Assembly: GCA_031428695.1 (NCBI GenBank)
Contig: JANOYE010000093.1
Coordinates: 4,014 to 68,013 of the forward strand
Reading direction: 5' to 3'
Origin: JANYCG01 sp031428695
Lineage (GTDB): Bacteria; Pseudomonadota; Gammaproteobacteria; Burkholderiales; Burkholderiaceae_C
DNA: 64,000 nt
The position numbers and the translations under genes are program-made. Shown in pieces: positions 52,067 through 60,637 of the stretch; the first letter of the stretch is position 1; each line of letters starts with the position of its first letter. The notes below the pieces were generated by a model, which saw only the letters and a program-made list of their open reading frames with translations, searched no databases and was not told where the DNA came from.

Positions 52067-53155
52067 ATGTATGAAGCCTTCTATGGTTTGACCGGCAAAC
52101 CGTTCCAACTGAATCCGGATCCGCATTTTTACTTTGGCAGCAAACAACATCGTCGGGCCAGGGCTTATTTGGAGTACGGTGTTCAGCGAAACGAAGGTTT
52201 TATTGTCATTACAGGCGAAGTGGGCGCTGGTAAAACGACCATTGTGCGGGGCCTGCTGGAAAGTCTTGACCCTGACTCGGTCGTCGCCGCCAATCTGGTG
52301 AGCACCCAACTTGATGCCGAAGACACCCTTCGGATGGTTGGTGCGGCATTTGGCGTCGTCGTCAGGGAATTGTCAAAGTCTGACCTGCTGATGTCACTTG
52401 AGGCTTTTTTGGTAACCCAGCTTAGCCAAGGCAAGCGCTGCCTGCTGATTGTGGATGAGGCCCAGAACTTGACGCCAAGAGCAGTCGAAGAGTTGCGTAT
52501 GTTGTCGAATTTTCAGTTTGGCAAACAAGCGCTCCTGCAGACTTTTTTGGTTGGGCAGCCTGAGTTCCGTGAAATATTGCAGCATCCGAACATGCAGCAG
52601 TTGCGCCAGCGCGTGACAGCAACCTGCCACATTGGCCCCATGGATGTTGATGAGACCCGGGGCTACATAGAGCACCGGCTCAAATGTGTAGGGGCCGACG
52701 GGCGTCCCAGCTTTGATGGTCCTGCATTTGAGGCAATCCATCAGGCGACCGGCGGCATTCCGAGACGCATCAATTCGGTTTGTGATCGCCTGCTTTTGCT
52801 CGGATTTCTGGGGGAAAAAGATGCCTTTGGTGCCGAGGACGTTGCCGTGGTGGTCGATGAAATTCGCGAAGAGTCTGGCAGCAGTGTGTTGCCGGTGGCT
52901 CAGGCTGGGCGACCCGCGCACGGCGCACGGTTCGAGGGCATTGAGGAGTCTGGATTTGACATTGATTTGGGACGGCTTGAGTTCGAATCCAGTTCCCTCG
53001 ACCACATATCGGAAAAGCTGGGCGGATTGGGCCATGAACAAGTCAAGGAGCGGTTGAACCGGATTGAAAAGACCTTGCTGCGCCTTGAGCGTGTCGATCT
53101 GGAAATACTCTCTTCCCTGCAACGGCTTGTCGGTTCCGTCAAGCGATCGACATAG
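52067..53155 (+). CDS. XrtA-associated ExeA-like ATPase
   Basis: 362 residues. GLTGKPFQLNPDPHFYF starts the ExeA-type AAA domain; K56 in GEVGAGKTT is Walker A and CLLIVDEAQNL Walker B, with HIGPMDVDETRGYIEHRL later. A C-terminal part (about 270-362) is variable and ends in a coiled coil. Proteins of this group are found only in PEP-CTERM/XrtA loci and may drive assembly. It begins three bases after the barrel gene. Confidence 0.9.
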   Translation: MYEAFYGLTGKPFQLNPDPHFYFGSKQHRRARAYLEYGVQRNEGFIVITGEVGAGKTTIVRGLLESLDPDSVVAANLVSTQLDAEDTLRMVGAAFGVVVRELSKSDLLMSLEAFLVTQLSQGKRCLLIVDEAQNLTPRAVEELRMLSNFQFGKQALLQTFLVGQPEFREILQHPNMQQLRQRVTATCHIGPMDVDETRGYIEHRLKCVGADGRPSFDGPAFEAIHQATGGIPRRINSVCDRLLLLGFLGEKDAFGAEDVAVVVDEIREESGSSVLPVAQAGRPAHGARFEGIEESGFDIDLGRLEFESSSLDHISEKLGGLGHEQVKERLNRIEKTLLRLERVDLEILSSLQRLVGSVKRST

Positions 53156-53175
53156 GCAAATTCCCCATAAAAACA

Positions 53176-54348
53176 ATGATTCGCGCAAGCATTGAACAAA
53201 GTCAGACTCGGCCAGTCATCTGCGTGGTGGGCGCGCGTCCCAACTACATGAAAATGGCGCCGATCTTGCGGGCGTTTCACTCGCATGTACCTCCCATCGC
53301 AGTGCTGCTGGTTCACACCGGCCAGCATTACGACAAGGACATGAATGACCGCCTTTTCGAAGATCTGAAATTGCCGCGTCCCGACATTAATCTCGAAGTT
53401 GGCTCGGCGACCCATGCGGTTCAGACGGCAGAGGTGATGAAACGCTTTGAACCGATCATCGACCAGTACCATCCCCGTTGCGTGATGGTGGTGGGCGACG
53501 TGAACTCCACACTGGCTTGCGCGCTGGTGGCCGTGAAAAAGAATGTGCCAGTGGCGCATGTGGAAGCGGGTCTGCGCAGTTATGACCGCCGCATGCCAGA
53601 GGAAATCAACCGCATCTTGACCGACCAGATTTCAGACCGGCTCTACACAACAGAACGCAGTGCGCTGGAGAATTTGCGTCTGGAAGGAATCCCCGCAGAC
53701 AGAGTCGCTTTTGTCGGCAACGTCATGATTGATTCTCTGGTTGCCAGCCGTGCCGCCGCGCGGGACGCGCATGCAACGATTTCTGATTCTGGTGGCGACC
53801 CCAAGGTGCTTGACGACCCAATAGGTTTCGGTGTGGTTACGATGCATCGGCCTTCCAATGTCGATGCGCTCGAAGCACTGGGCGATATTCTTGGCAGCTT
53901 GCGCGAAGTGGCCACCAAAATTCCCCTCGTCTTTGCGCTGCACCCGCGCACGCGCAGCAACATCGACAAATTCAATCTGCAGCATTTGGTTGATCCGTTG
54001 CGAATGGTTCTGTTGCCACCCCAGGGTTACCTCGAAATGCTAGGGCTGATGTCAGCGGCAAGTCTGGTGCTCACAGATTCGGGTGGCCTGCAAGAAGAGA
54101 CTACTGCCTTGGGTGTTCCGTGCTTGACATTGCGCGCCAACACGGAGCGCCCGATCACCATAGAACAAGGCACCAATACCTTGGTAGGCACTGATCGCAT
54201 GGCCATTTTGAGTGCCGTAGACGATGTTTTGGCGGGGCGTGGAAAGCGCGGTCGTGTGCCGGAGTTTTGGGACGGCCAGGCGGCGCAGCGAATCGCCGCC
54301 GACCTTTGGCATTGGCTTGAAACGACCGAAACTGCAGTTGGCCATTAG
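53176..54348 (+). CDS. wecB: UDP-N-acetylglucosamine 2-epimerase
   Basis: 390 residues. It converts UDP-GlcNAc to UDP-ManNAc. VGARPNYMKMAPI, GDVNSTLACALVA, HVEAGLRSYDRRMPEEINR and TDSGGLQEE are the conserved UDP-binding and catalytic segments. ManNAc is used in exopolysaccharides; the UDP-sugar dehydrogenase five kb downstream could oxidise it further to ManNAcA. Twenty bases after the ATPase gene. Confidence 0.94.
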   Translation: MIRASIEQSQTRPVICVVGARPNYMKMAPILRAFHSHVPPIAVLLVHTGQHYDKDMNDRLFEDLKLPRPDINLEVGSATHAVQTAEVMKRFEPIIDQYHPRCVMVVGDVNSTLACALVAVKKNVPVAHVEAGLRSYDRRMPEEINRILTDQISDRLYTTERSALENLRLEGIPADRVAFVGNVMIDSLVASRAAARDAHATISDSGGDPKVLDDPIGFGVVTMHRPSNVDALEALGDILGSLREVATKIPLVFALHPRTRSNIDKFNLQHLVDPLRMVLLPPQGYLEMLGLMSAASLVLTDSGGLQEETTALGVPCLTLRANTERPITIEQGTNTLVGTDRMAILSAVDDVLAGRGKRGRVPEFWDGQAAQRIAADLWHWLETTETAVGH

Positions 54349-54364
54349 TGGGTTGGAGTGATTC

Positions 54365-55237
54365 GTGTCGAAGCCAATTTCCCCACAGCCCGTTAATGCG
54401 TTGACGATTGACGTTGAAGACTACTTTCAAGTCTCCGCGTTCGCGCCGCACATTGAGCGGTCTGAATGGAACACGTCAGAATGCCGGGTTGTCCGCAACG
54501 TTGAGCGCATACTGGAGCTGCTGGCGGTTCGTCAAACCAAGGCGACTTTTTTTACCCTGGGCTGGATCGCTGAAAGGTACCCGGCACTGGTGCGCCAAAT
54601 TGTGGCCCAAGGCCATGAACTGGCCAGCCACGGTTATGGCCACCAGAGGGCGAGTGATTTGTCGGAAGCGGCTTTTTTTGCCGATATTTCGCGCGCCAAA
54701 TTCATTCTGGAAGATTTAGGGGGCATGGAAATCAAAGGTTACCGCGCGCCAAGTTTTTCAATAGGCGCCGGAAATCTGTGGGCGTTTGACAGCCTGGCAC
54801 GTGCCGGTTACAGATACAGCTCCAGCGTTTACCCGATCAAACACGACCATTACGGTATGCCGGATTCGCCGCGTTTTGCCTACAAGGTTCACCCTGACCT
54901 TCTGGAGGTTCCGGTGACCACGTTGCGGGTGCTGAACCGCAACTTGCCGTCAAGCGGTGGTGGCTATTTCAGGTTGTTTCCGTATGCTTTGTCCAAATGG
55001 ATGCTCAAGCGTGTGAACAGCCAAGACGCTCAGGCTGGCATCTTCTATTTTCACCCCTGGGAAATTGACGTTCAGCAGCCGCGTGTGGCTGGGATTGGCA
55101 GCAAGACGCGGTTTCGCCACTACGTCAACATTGCCCGCATGGAAGGTCGCCTGGGTAAATTGCTGGGCGATTTCGAATGGGGCCGCATGGACGACATCTT
55201 TTTGGGCAAGACGCATCGAGAGGCTGCGCTTGCCTGA
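54365..55237 (+). CDS. XrtA-system polysaccharide deacetylase
   Basis: 290 residues, GTG start at 54365 with GGAG at 54354-54357. It is a NodB-type carbohydrate esterase: TIDVEDYFQ with D16 and D19, SHGYGHQR with the metal His residues, and GYRAPSFSIG. The C-terminal DUF3473-like part follows (YFHPWEID). It removes acetyl groups from the growing polymer, in the cytoplasm or periplasm. The end overlaps the start region of the FemAB-like gene. Confidence 0.92.
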   Translation: MSKPISPQPVNALTIDVEDYFQVSAFAPHIERSEWNTSECRVVRNVERILELLAVRQTKATFFTLGWIAERYPALVRQIVAQGHELASHGYGHQRASDLSEAAFFADISRAKFILEDLGGMEIKGYRAPSFSIGAGNLWAFDSLARAGYRYSSSVYPIKHDHYGMPDSPRFAYKVHPDLLEVPVTTLRVLNRNLPSSGGGYFRLFPYALSKWMLKRVNSQDAQAGIFYFHPWEIDVQQPRVAGIGSKTRFRHYVNIARMEGRLGKLLGDFEWGRMDDIFLGKTHREAALA

Positions 55238-55247
55238 CTCAGGTTCG

Positions 55248-56282
55248 TTGACGATCACCTGTTTGTCCATTGAAGACGCTGCAGCGTCAAAGCGATGGGA
55301 CGCCTTCGTACTTGGCTGCCCCCAGGCCTCATTCTTCCACCGCGCCGGCTGGCAAAAGATTGTGCGTGAAGTCTTCAAGCACGATACCTATTTTTTGTAC
55401 GCTGAACTGAACGGAGCCATCCAAGGTGTGTTGCCTTTGGCACATGTCAACAGCTGGTTATTCGGAAACTCGCTCGTGGCTCTGCCGTTTGCCGTGTACG
55501 GCGGGGTTGCGGCCAGCGGCGAGGAGGCGGCGCTGGCGCTGGAGTCCGAAGCCCAAACCATTGCCAAGCGTTTGGGCGTGGCTCACCTGGAGTTTCGCAA
55601 CACTGCGGCCCGCCATGCCGACTGGCCCACGCAGGATCTTTACGTCACTTTTCGCAAAGAAATGCTCTCGCAAGACGACGCCAACATGCTGGCCATACCG
55701 CGCAAACAACGCGCCATGGTTCGCAAGGGCATCAAGAACGGGTTGACCAGCGAAATCGACACAAGCGTAGATCGCTTCTTCAGCCTTTATGCCGACAACG
55801 TTCACCGGCACGGCACCCCGGCCATGCCCAAGCGGTACTTCAAGGCACTGCAGGCCGAATTTGGTGCCGATTGCGAAATACTCACGGTGGTCGGCCCCGA
55901 CGGGCGTTTGCTGAGTTCGGTCCTGAGTTTCTATTTTCGCGACGAAGTCTTGCCTTACTACGCGGGAGATGATGAGTCTGCCCGCGACTTAGCTGCCAAT
56001 GATTTCAAATACTGGGAGCTGATGCGCCGCGCTTGCGCCAAGGGATTGAAAGTATTCGACTACGGGCGAAGCAAACAGGGCACGGGCTCGTTCTCCTTCA
56101 AGAAGAATTGGGGCTTCGAGCCCCAGCCGTTGCACTACGAATATTGCCTGTACAAGCGTGACGCCATACCGCAGAACAATCCGGCCAACGCGAAGTACCA
56201 GTTGCTGATCAAAACTTGGCGCCGCCTGCCCATCGGCTTGGCCAACTGGCTGGGTCCATTCATCGTGCGCAACCTGGGGTGA
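55248..56282 (+). CDS. FemAB-like XrtA-associated acyltransferase
   Basis: 344 residues if TTG at 55248 is the start (TITCLSIEDAAASKRW); TTG 55230 is an alternative and no ATG fits the family length. The two GNAT-like halves of the FemAB fold are seen: HRAGWQKIVREVF, LVALPFAVYGG, and FDYGRSKQGTGSFSFKKNWGF. The family in PEP-CTERM loci (TIGR03019) is thought to attach an amino acid or acyl group to the polymer or precursor. The assignment is good, the start is not. Confidence 0.83.
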   Translation: MTITCLSIEDAAASKRWDAFVLGCPQASFFHRAGWQKIVREVFKHDTYFLYAELNGAIQGVLPLAHVNSWLFGNSLVALPFAVYGGVAASGEEAALALESEAQTIAKRLGVAHLEFRNTAARHADWPTQDLYVTFRKEMLSQDDANMLAIPRKQRAMVRKGIKNGLTSEIDTSVDRFFSLYADNVHRHGTPAMPKRYFKALQAEFGADCEILTVVGPDGRLLSSVLSFYFRDEVLPYYAGDDESARDLAANDFKYWELMRRACAKGLKVFDYGRSKQGTGSFSFKKNWGFEPQPLHYEYCLYKRDAIPQNNPANAKYQLLIKTWRRLPIGLANWLGPFIVRNLG

Positions 56283-56290
56283 GCAGGGTC

Positions 56291-57544
56291 ATGCGCAATA
56301 TTCTGCTGCTGGTGCATCGGTTGCCCTATCCTCCCAACAAAGGGGACAAGGTGCGTTCTTTCCATTTGCTCAAGCATTTGGCGCAGAACAACCGCGTCTT
56401 TTTGGGAACCTTCATTGACGATCCTGCCGATGTGGTTCATCTGGGCACCGTGCGTGGGTATTGTGCAGACGTTCACGCGGCCACAATTTCACCGATCCGG
56501 CAGAAAATTGTCAGCTTGCTGGCACTGCTGACGGGGCAGGCGATGTCGCTGCGGTATTACCATGACGACGGCCTGCAGGCCTGGGCCAAACGGGTCGTGA
56601 CTGAACACCAGATTGACGCCGCAGTCGTTTTCTCATCCGCCATGGGCCAGTACGCACAGCAAAATACTCGAACCGAACTGTTGGTGGATTTCGTCGATGT
56701 TGACTCTGCCAAATGGACGCAATATGCGGCAAACCATCCTTGGCCACTGTCATGGCTCTACAAGCGGGAAGGACAAAAACTGTTGGCCTACGAACGGGAA
56801 CTGGCTGCGCGCTCCAGACGCTCGTTTTTCGTCACCGAGAATGAAACCCAATTGTTTCGCAAGCATGCGCCGGAATGTGCCGATCTCGTGGAGGCCATGA
56901 GCAACGGCGTAGACTCCGACTTTTTTTCGCCAAATCCTGCGTTTCAGAACCCGTTTGGAGAGGGTGCTTTGAGGAAAGATGCTCTCCTTTCAGTTGTGTT
57001 TACCGGTGCCATGGACTATTGGCCCAATGTCGACGCGGCGACCTGGTTTGTCAGTGACATATTGCCCCTCTTGCGCAAAAAGTTTCCGCAGGCGTGTTTT
57101 TACATCGTCGGGCGCAGCCCCACGCCAGGGGTGCTTGCTTTGGCGTCCGAATGTGTGGTTGTGACCGGTACCGTTGACGATGTACGCCCCTACCTCCAAC
57201 ACGCCAGCGTCGTGGTGGCGCCATTGCGCTTGGCCCGAGGCATTCAGAACAAGATTTTGGAGGCCATGGCGATGGCGCGGCCAGTCGTGGCCTCGTTGTC
57301 CTGCGTTGAGGCGATTCATGCGGTGCAAGGCAGCGAGCTGGCAGCAGCCGAGTCGGCCGCTGAGTTTGTGACACAAATCGAGGCGATTTTCCATTCACCC
57401 CAGCGGTCAGCCCAGTTGGGGCTCGCAGCTCGGCAACGGGTCGTGAAAGACTACAGTTGGGAAGCTCATATGGGCAAGATTGACAAGTACCTTGCGCCTC
57501 ACATTTTGCCTCGCCCTAAAGTGCCCGTAGAGGTGCTTGGATGA
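56291..57544 (+). CDS. XrtA-system glycosyltransferase (TIGR03087-like)
   Basis: 417 residues from the ATG at 56291, nine bases after the FemAB stop. A GT-B group 4 transferase: HRLPYPPNKGDKVRSFHLL at the start, FTGAMDYWPNVDAATWFV before the nucleotide-sugar domain, then IVGRSPTPGV and LRLARGIQNKILEAMAMARPVVAS with the usual E-x7-E-type site. It adds a sugar to the exopolysaccharide repeat unit. The stop overlaps the xrtA ATG by 4 bases. Confidence 0.9.
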   Translation: MRNILLLVHRLPYPPNKGDKVRSFHLLKHLAQNNRVFLGTFIDDPADVVHLGTVRGYCADVHAATISPIRQKIVSLLALLTGQAMSLRYYHDDGLQAWAKRVVTEHQIDAAVVFSSAMGQYAQQNTRTELLVDFVDVDSAKWTQYAANHPWPLSWLYKREGQKLLAYERELAARSRRSFFVTENETQLFRKHAPECADLVEAMSNGVDSDFFSPNPAFQNPFGEGALRKDALLSVVFTGAMDYWPNVDAATWFVSDILPLLRKKFPQACFYIVGRSPTPGVLALASECVVVTGTVDDVRPYLQHASVVVAPLRLARGIQNKILEAMAMARPVVASLSCVEAIHAVQGSELAAAESAAEFVTQIEAIFHSPQRSAQLGLAARQRVVKDYSWEAHMGKIDKYLAPHILPRPKVPVEVLG

Positions 57545-59109
57545 CTGCTGTGTTGATGACACCGCGCAGGCAACCCGTGCCATGGAAATTGGCCTTGACG
57601 TTGTCAGTGCTGCTGCTGGCCCTGACGGTTGTCGCGTATTGGGACACAGCCTCGGCAATTGTCCTGATCTGGATGCGGTCCGAAACTTTTACCCACGGAT
57701 TTTTGGTGCCACCCATCACCGCGTGGCTGATCTGGCGTCAACGGGAAAGCCTGAGTGCACTCAGCCCCGAGCCAAACGTTTGGGCTTTGCTGGCGATGGC
57801 AGGGGCGGCGCTGGCGTGGCTTCTGGGTGATTTGGCGGCGGTCAACGCCTTGGCGCAGCTGTCGTTTGTTGCCATGCTGGTTTTGCTGGTGCCAGCGATT
57901 CTCGGCCAGGTCGTGACGAGGGCGATTATTTTCCCGCTGGGTTTTCTATTTTTCGCCGTTCCAATCGGCGAATTTGCGATGCCTCAACTGATGGAGTGGA
58001 CCGCCGATTTCACGGTGCTAGCGCTTCGCCTGAGCGGGATTCCGGTTTACCGCGAAGGGCTGCAGTTTGTCATTCCTTCCGGGAACTGGTCGGTGGTGGA
58101 GGCGTGCAGTGGCGTGCGTTACTTGATCGCTTCGGTCACCGTGGGGACCCTTTTTGCTTACCTGAACTACCAGTCAACCAAGCGACGGGTCTTGTTTGTC
58201 ATCGTGTCATTTCTTGTGCCGGTTCTGGCAAATTGGCTGCGCGCCTACATCATCGTCATGCTGGGGCATTTCTCGGGAAACAAGCTGGCAACTGGTGTGG
58301 ATCACCTGGTGTACGGCTGGTTGTTTTTTGGCATTGTCATCATGCTGATGTTCATGATTGGCGCGCGGTGGGCCGAGCCGGCACAGGTTCGGCCAGCCGT
58401 TGTGGGGTCGCATTTCGGCTCCCTGGATGCCAGCTCGACCGCCAGGCTGTGGGCAAACGCCTTGTGTTTTGCGGCGCTGGTCGGTTTGCCGCACCTGGCT
58501 CTGTGGAAAATGGAAAGCGGGCAAGCTCGCACACCCAGCCCGCTGATTGAGCCTGGGGTTTTGGGTGCGGACTGGCAACGCGTTGCTAACGTCGATCTGA
58601 ATTTCAAGCCGGCCTTTCAAAACCCTTCGTCTGAAATTAACACCACCTTCTCAAGTCAAGGCAAGCAGGTTGGCCTCTATCTGGCCCATTACCACAATCA
58701 GGACTACAACCGTAAGCTGGTGAGTTCGGCTAACAGCCTGATTGGCGGCAAAGAGCCGCAATGGGCGGTGGCGCGCAGCGCCAAACAGGCGGTAGACCTG
58801 GGGGCAACACAAGAGGCATGGCGGACGACGGAGCTGCGCGCGCTGGCATCGGCGGGGCAGTCGGCCGACATCCGCCTTGAAGTCTGGCAGATTTATTGGA
58901 TAAACGGCACTCTGACAGCCAGCGACTACCTCGCCAAAGTTTATAGTGCGGTCTATCGATTGTTGGGTCGCGGGGATGATTCCGCCGTGATTGTGGTCTA
59001 CACCGTCAAAGGCCAACCGGGCGCAGCGCAAGCCACTCTGCAAAACTTCCTGGCAACAAATTATCAGCAGATCAATGCAATTTTGTCAGTGCCACAGCAG
59101 CAAAAGTGA
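57541..59109 (+). CDS. xrtA: Exosortase A fused to an EpsI domain
   Basis: 522 residues. The N-terminal exosortase (about 1-290) has eight or so membrane helices and the catalytic triad C189 (EACSGVRY), R234 (NWLRAYII) and H255 (DHLVYGW). It cleaves PEP-CTERM proteins in the inner membrane. The C-terminal half (about 300-522) is a periplasmic EpsI domain (VLGADWQRV, LYLAHYHNQDYNRKLVS, IYWINGT), normally a separate protein, fused here. The fusion is frequent in Burkholderiales XrtA loci. It starts in the stop of the glycosyltransferase gene. Confidence 0.95.
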   Translation: MTAVLMTPRRQPVPWKLALTLSVLLLALTVVAYWDTASAIVLIWMRSETFTHGFLVPPITAWLIWRQRESLSALSPEPNVWALLAMAGAALAWLLGDLAAVNALAQLSFVAMLVLLVPAILGQVVTRAIIFPLGFLFFAVPIGEFAMPQLMEWTADFTVLALRLSGIPVYREGLQFVIPSGNWSVVEACSGVRYLIASVTVGTLFAYLNYQSTKRRVLFVIVSFLVPVLANWLRAYIIVMLGHFSGNKLATGVDHLVYGWLFFGIVIMLMFMIGARWAEPAQVRPAVVGSHFGSLDASSTARLWANALCFAALVGLPHLALWKMESGQARTPSPLIEPGVLGADWQRVANVDLNFKPAFQNPSSEINTTFSSQGKQVGLYLAHYHNQDYNRKLVSSANSLIGGKEPQWAVARSAKQAVDLGATQEAWRTTELRALASAGQSADIRLEVWQIYWINGTLTASDYLAKVYSAVYRLLGRGDDSAVIVVYTVKGQPGAAQATLQNFLATNYQQINAILSVPQQQK

Positions 59110-59161
59110 CGGCTCGGCGCAGTGAATGAACAACTAACATGAACGCGATGGAGAAATCGAA

Positions 59162-60442
59162 ATGACCGTGGTTGCAGTGATTGGATTGGGTTACGTGGGC
59201 CTGCCGCTCGTCGTGGAGTTTGGCAAACACATGCGCACGATTGGTTTCGACATCGCCGTGAACAAAGTGGAGTCGTGCCTCAAGGGCGTTGACCCGTCCC
59301 GAGAATTGTCGGACGACGAAATGCGGGCGTCGCCCCATGCAGCCTACACCGCAGACCCCAAAATGCTGGCCGAGGCCGACATCATCATCGTGGCCGTGCC
59401 GACGCCAGTTGACGCCGCACACATCCCTGATTTCCGCCCCCTGATCGGCTCCAGCACCAGCGTCGGGCGCCACATGAAAAAAGGCGTGATCGTGGTGTAC
59501 GAATCCACGGTCTACCCTGGCGCGACCGAAGAAGTTTGCATTCCCGTGTTGGAGCGCGAATCGGGCCTGAAGTGGAAACAAGACTTTTTCGTCGGTTATT
59601 CGCCCGAACGCATCAACCCTGGCGACAAAGAACACACGCTGACCAAGATTCTCAAAATCGTCTCGGGCGACACGCCGCAAACGCTGGACAAAGTCGCCAA
59701 GCTGTACGAAACGATTATCGTGCCCGGCGTGCACCGCGCCTCCAGCATCAAAGCCGCCGAAGCCGCCAAGGTGATCGAAAACACCCAGCGGGATTTGAAC
59801 ATCTCGTTGATGAACGAGTTGTCCATCATTTTTGACAAAATGGGCATCGACACCACCGAGGTGCTCGAAGCCGCAGGCACCAAGTGGAACTTCCTGAAGT
59901 TCAAGCCGGGCCTGGTTGGCGGCCACTGCATCGGTGTTGATCCGTATTACCTGACGCACAAAGCCGAGATGCTGGGTTACAACCCACAGGTCATTTTGGC
60001 GGGGCGGCGCATCAACGACGGCATGGGCAAGTTCATCGCCGAGCAGACCATCAAACACATGATCGCGGCGGGCAGTTACATCAAGGGCGCCAAAGTTAAC
60101 GTGCTGGGTTTGACGTTCAAAGAGAATTGCGGCGATCTGCGCAACTCAAAGGTGATTGACATCATCAACGAGCTCAAGACCTATGGCGTCGAAGTTTTTG
60201 TGACCGACCCGCAGGCCGAGTCCGAAGAAGCGGTGCATGAGTACGGCGTGCCGCTCTTGCCGTGGGACGACTTGCCCCGCGCTGACGCGATTGTGGCGGC
60301 GGTGGCTCACAAGGAGTTTGCCGCGCTTTCCATGGAAGATTTCAGCAAAAAGCTGGTCAAAGGCGGCGCCTTTATCGACGTGAAGGCTGCGTTTGACCGC
60401 AAGGCCATTACGGACGCAGGCTACAAACTCTGGCGGCTGTGA
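59162..60442 (+). CDS. UDP-N-acetylhexosamine 6-dehydrogenase (TviB-like)
   Basis: 426 residues. It oxidises a UDP-HexNAc to the uronic acid with two NAD. VIGLGYVGLPLVVEFGK (NAD loop at 8-13), VAVPTPVD and GGHCIGVDPYYLTHKAE with the catalytic C256 identify the group; TFKENCGDLRNSKV is the C-terminal motif. With WecB it could supply ManNAcA or GlcNAcA to the polymer. It is separated from xrtA by 52 bases and followed by a 195-base AT-rich gap. Confidence 0.92.
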   Translation: MTVVAVIGLGYVGLPLVVEFGKHMRTIGFDIAVNKVESCLKGVDPSRELSDDEMRASPHAAYTADPKMLAEADIIIVAVPTPVDAAHIPDFRPLIGSSTSVGRHMKKGVIVVYESTVYPGATEEVCIPVLERESGLKWKQDFFVGYSPERINPGDKEHTLTKILKIVSGDTPQTLDKVAKLYETIIVPGVHRASSIKAAEAAKVIENTQRDLNISLMNELSIIFDKMGIDTTEVLEAAGTKWNFLKFKPGLVGGHCIGVDPYYLTHKAEMLGYNPQVILAGRRINDGMGKFIAEQTIKHMIAAGSYIKGAKVNVLGLTFKENCGDLRNSKVIDIINELKTYGVEVFVTDPQAESEEAVHEYGVPLLPWDDLPRADAIVAAVAHKEFAALSMEDFSKKLVKGGAFIDVKAAFDRKAITDAGYKLWRL

Positions 60443-60550
60443 CGAGCGGTGTTGCGATGGCGCCTGACTGATTTTAAAGTATTAACTTCCATGTTAACAA
60501 ATTGAATCAAACTGCCCCTTTTTGGATTATTTAAAGAAAATTATGCCTCT

Positions 60551-60592
60551 AAGTCACGAATTATATAGATTTGTTGCTATTAATAATATAGC
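60551..60592 (-). repeat. 42-bp dispersed repeat, copy 8 (XrtA cluster gap)
   Basis: Minus strand: GCTATATTATTAATAGC, then AACAAATCTATATAATT, ending CGTGACTT. It is the most complete palindromic arm. It lies in the AT-rich gap 60443-60637, where nothing else is recognised. Confidence 0.8.
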
Positions 60593-60637
60593 AATCAATA
60601 TTTGCTGCAGAGGCGCAGTCTGATCCCATGAGCCTTC

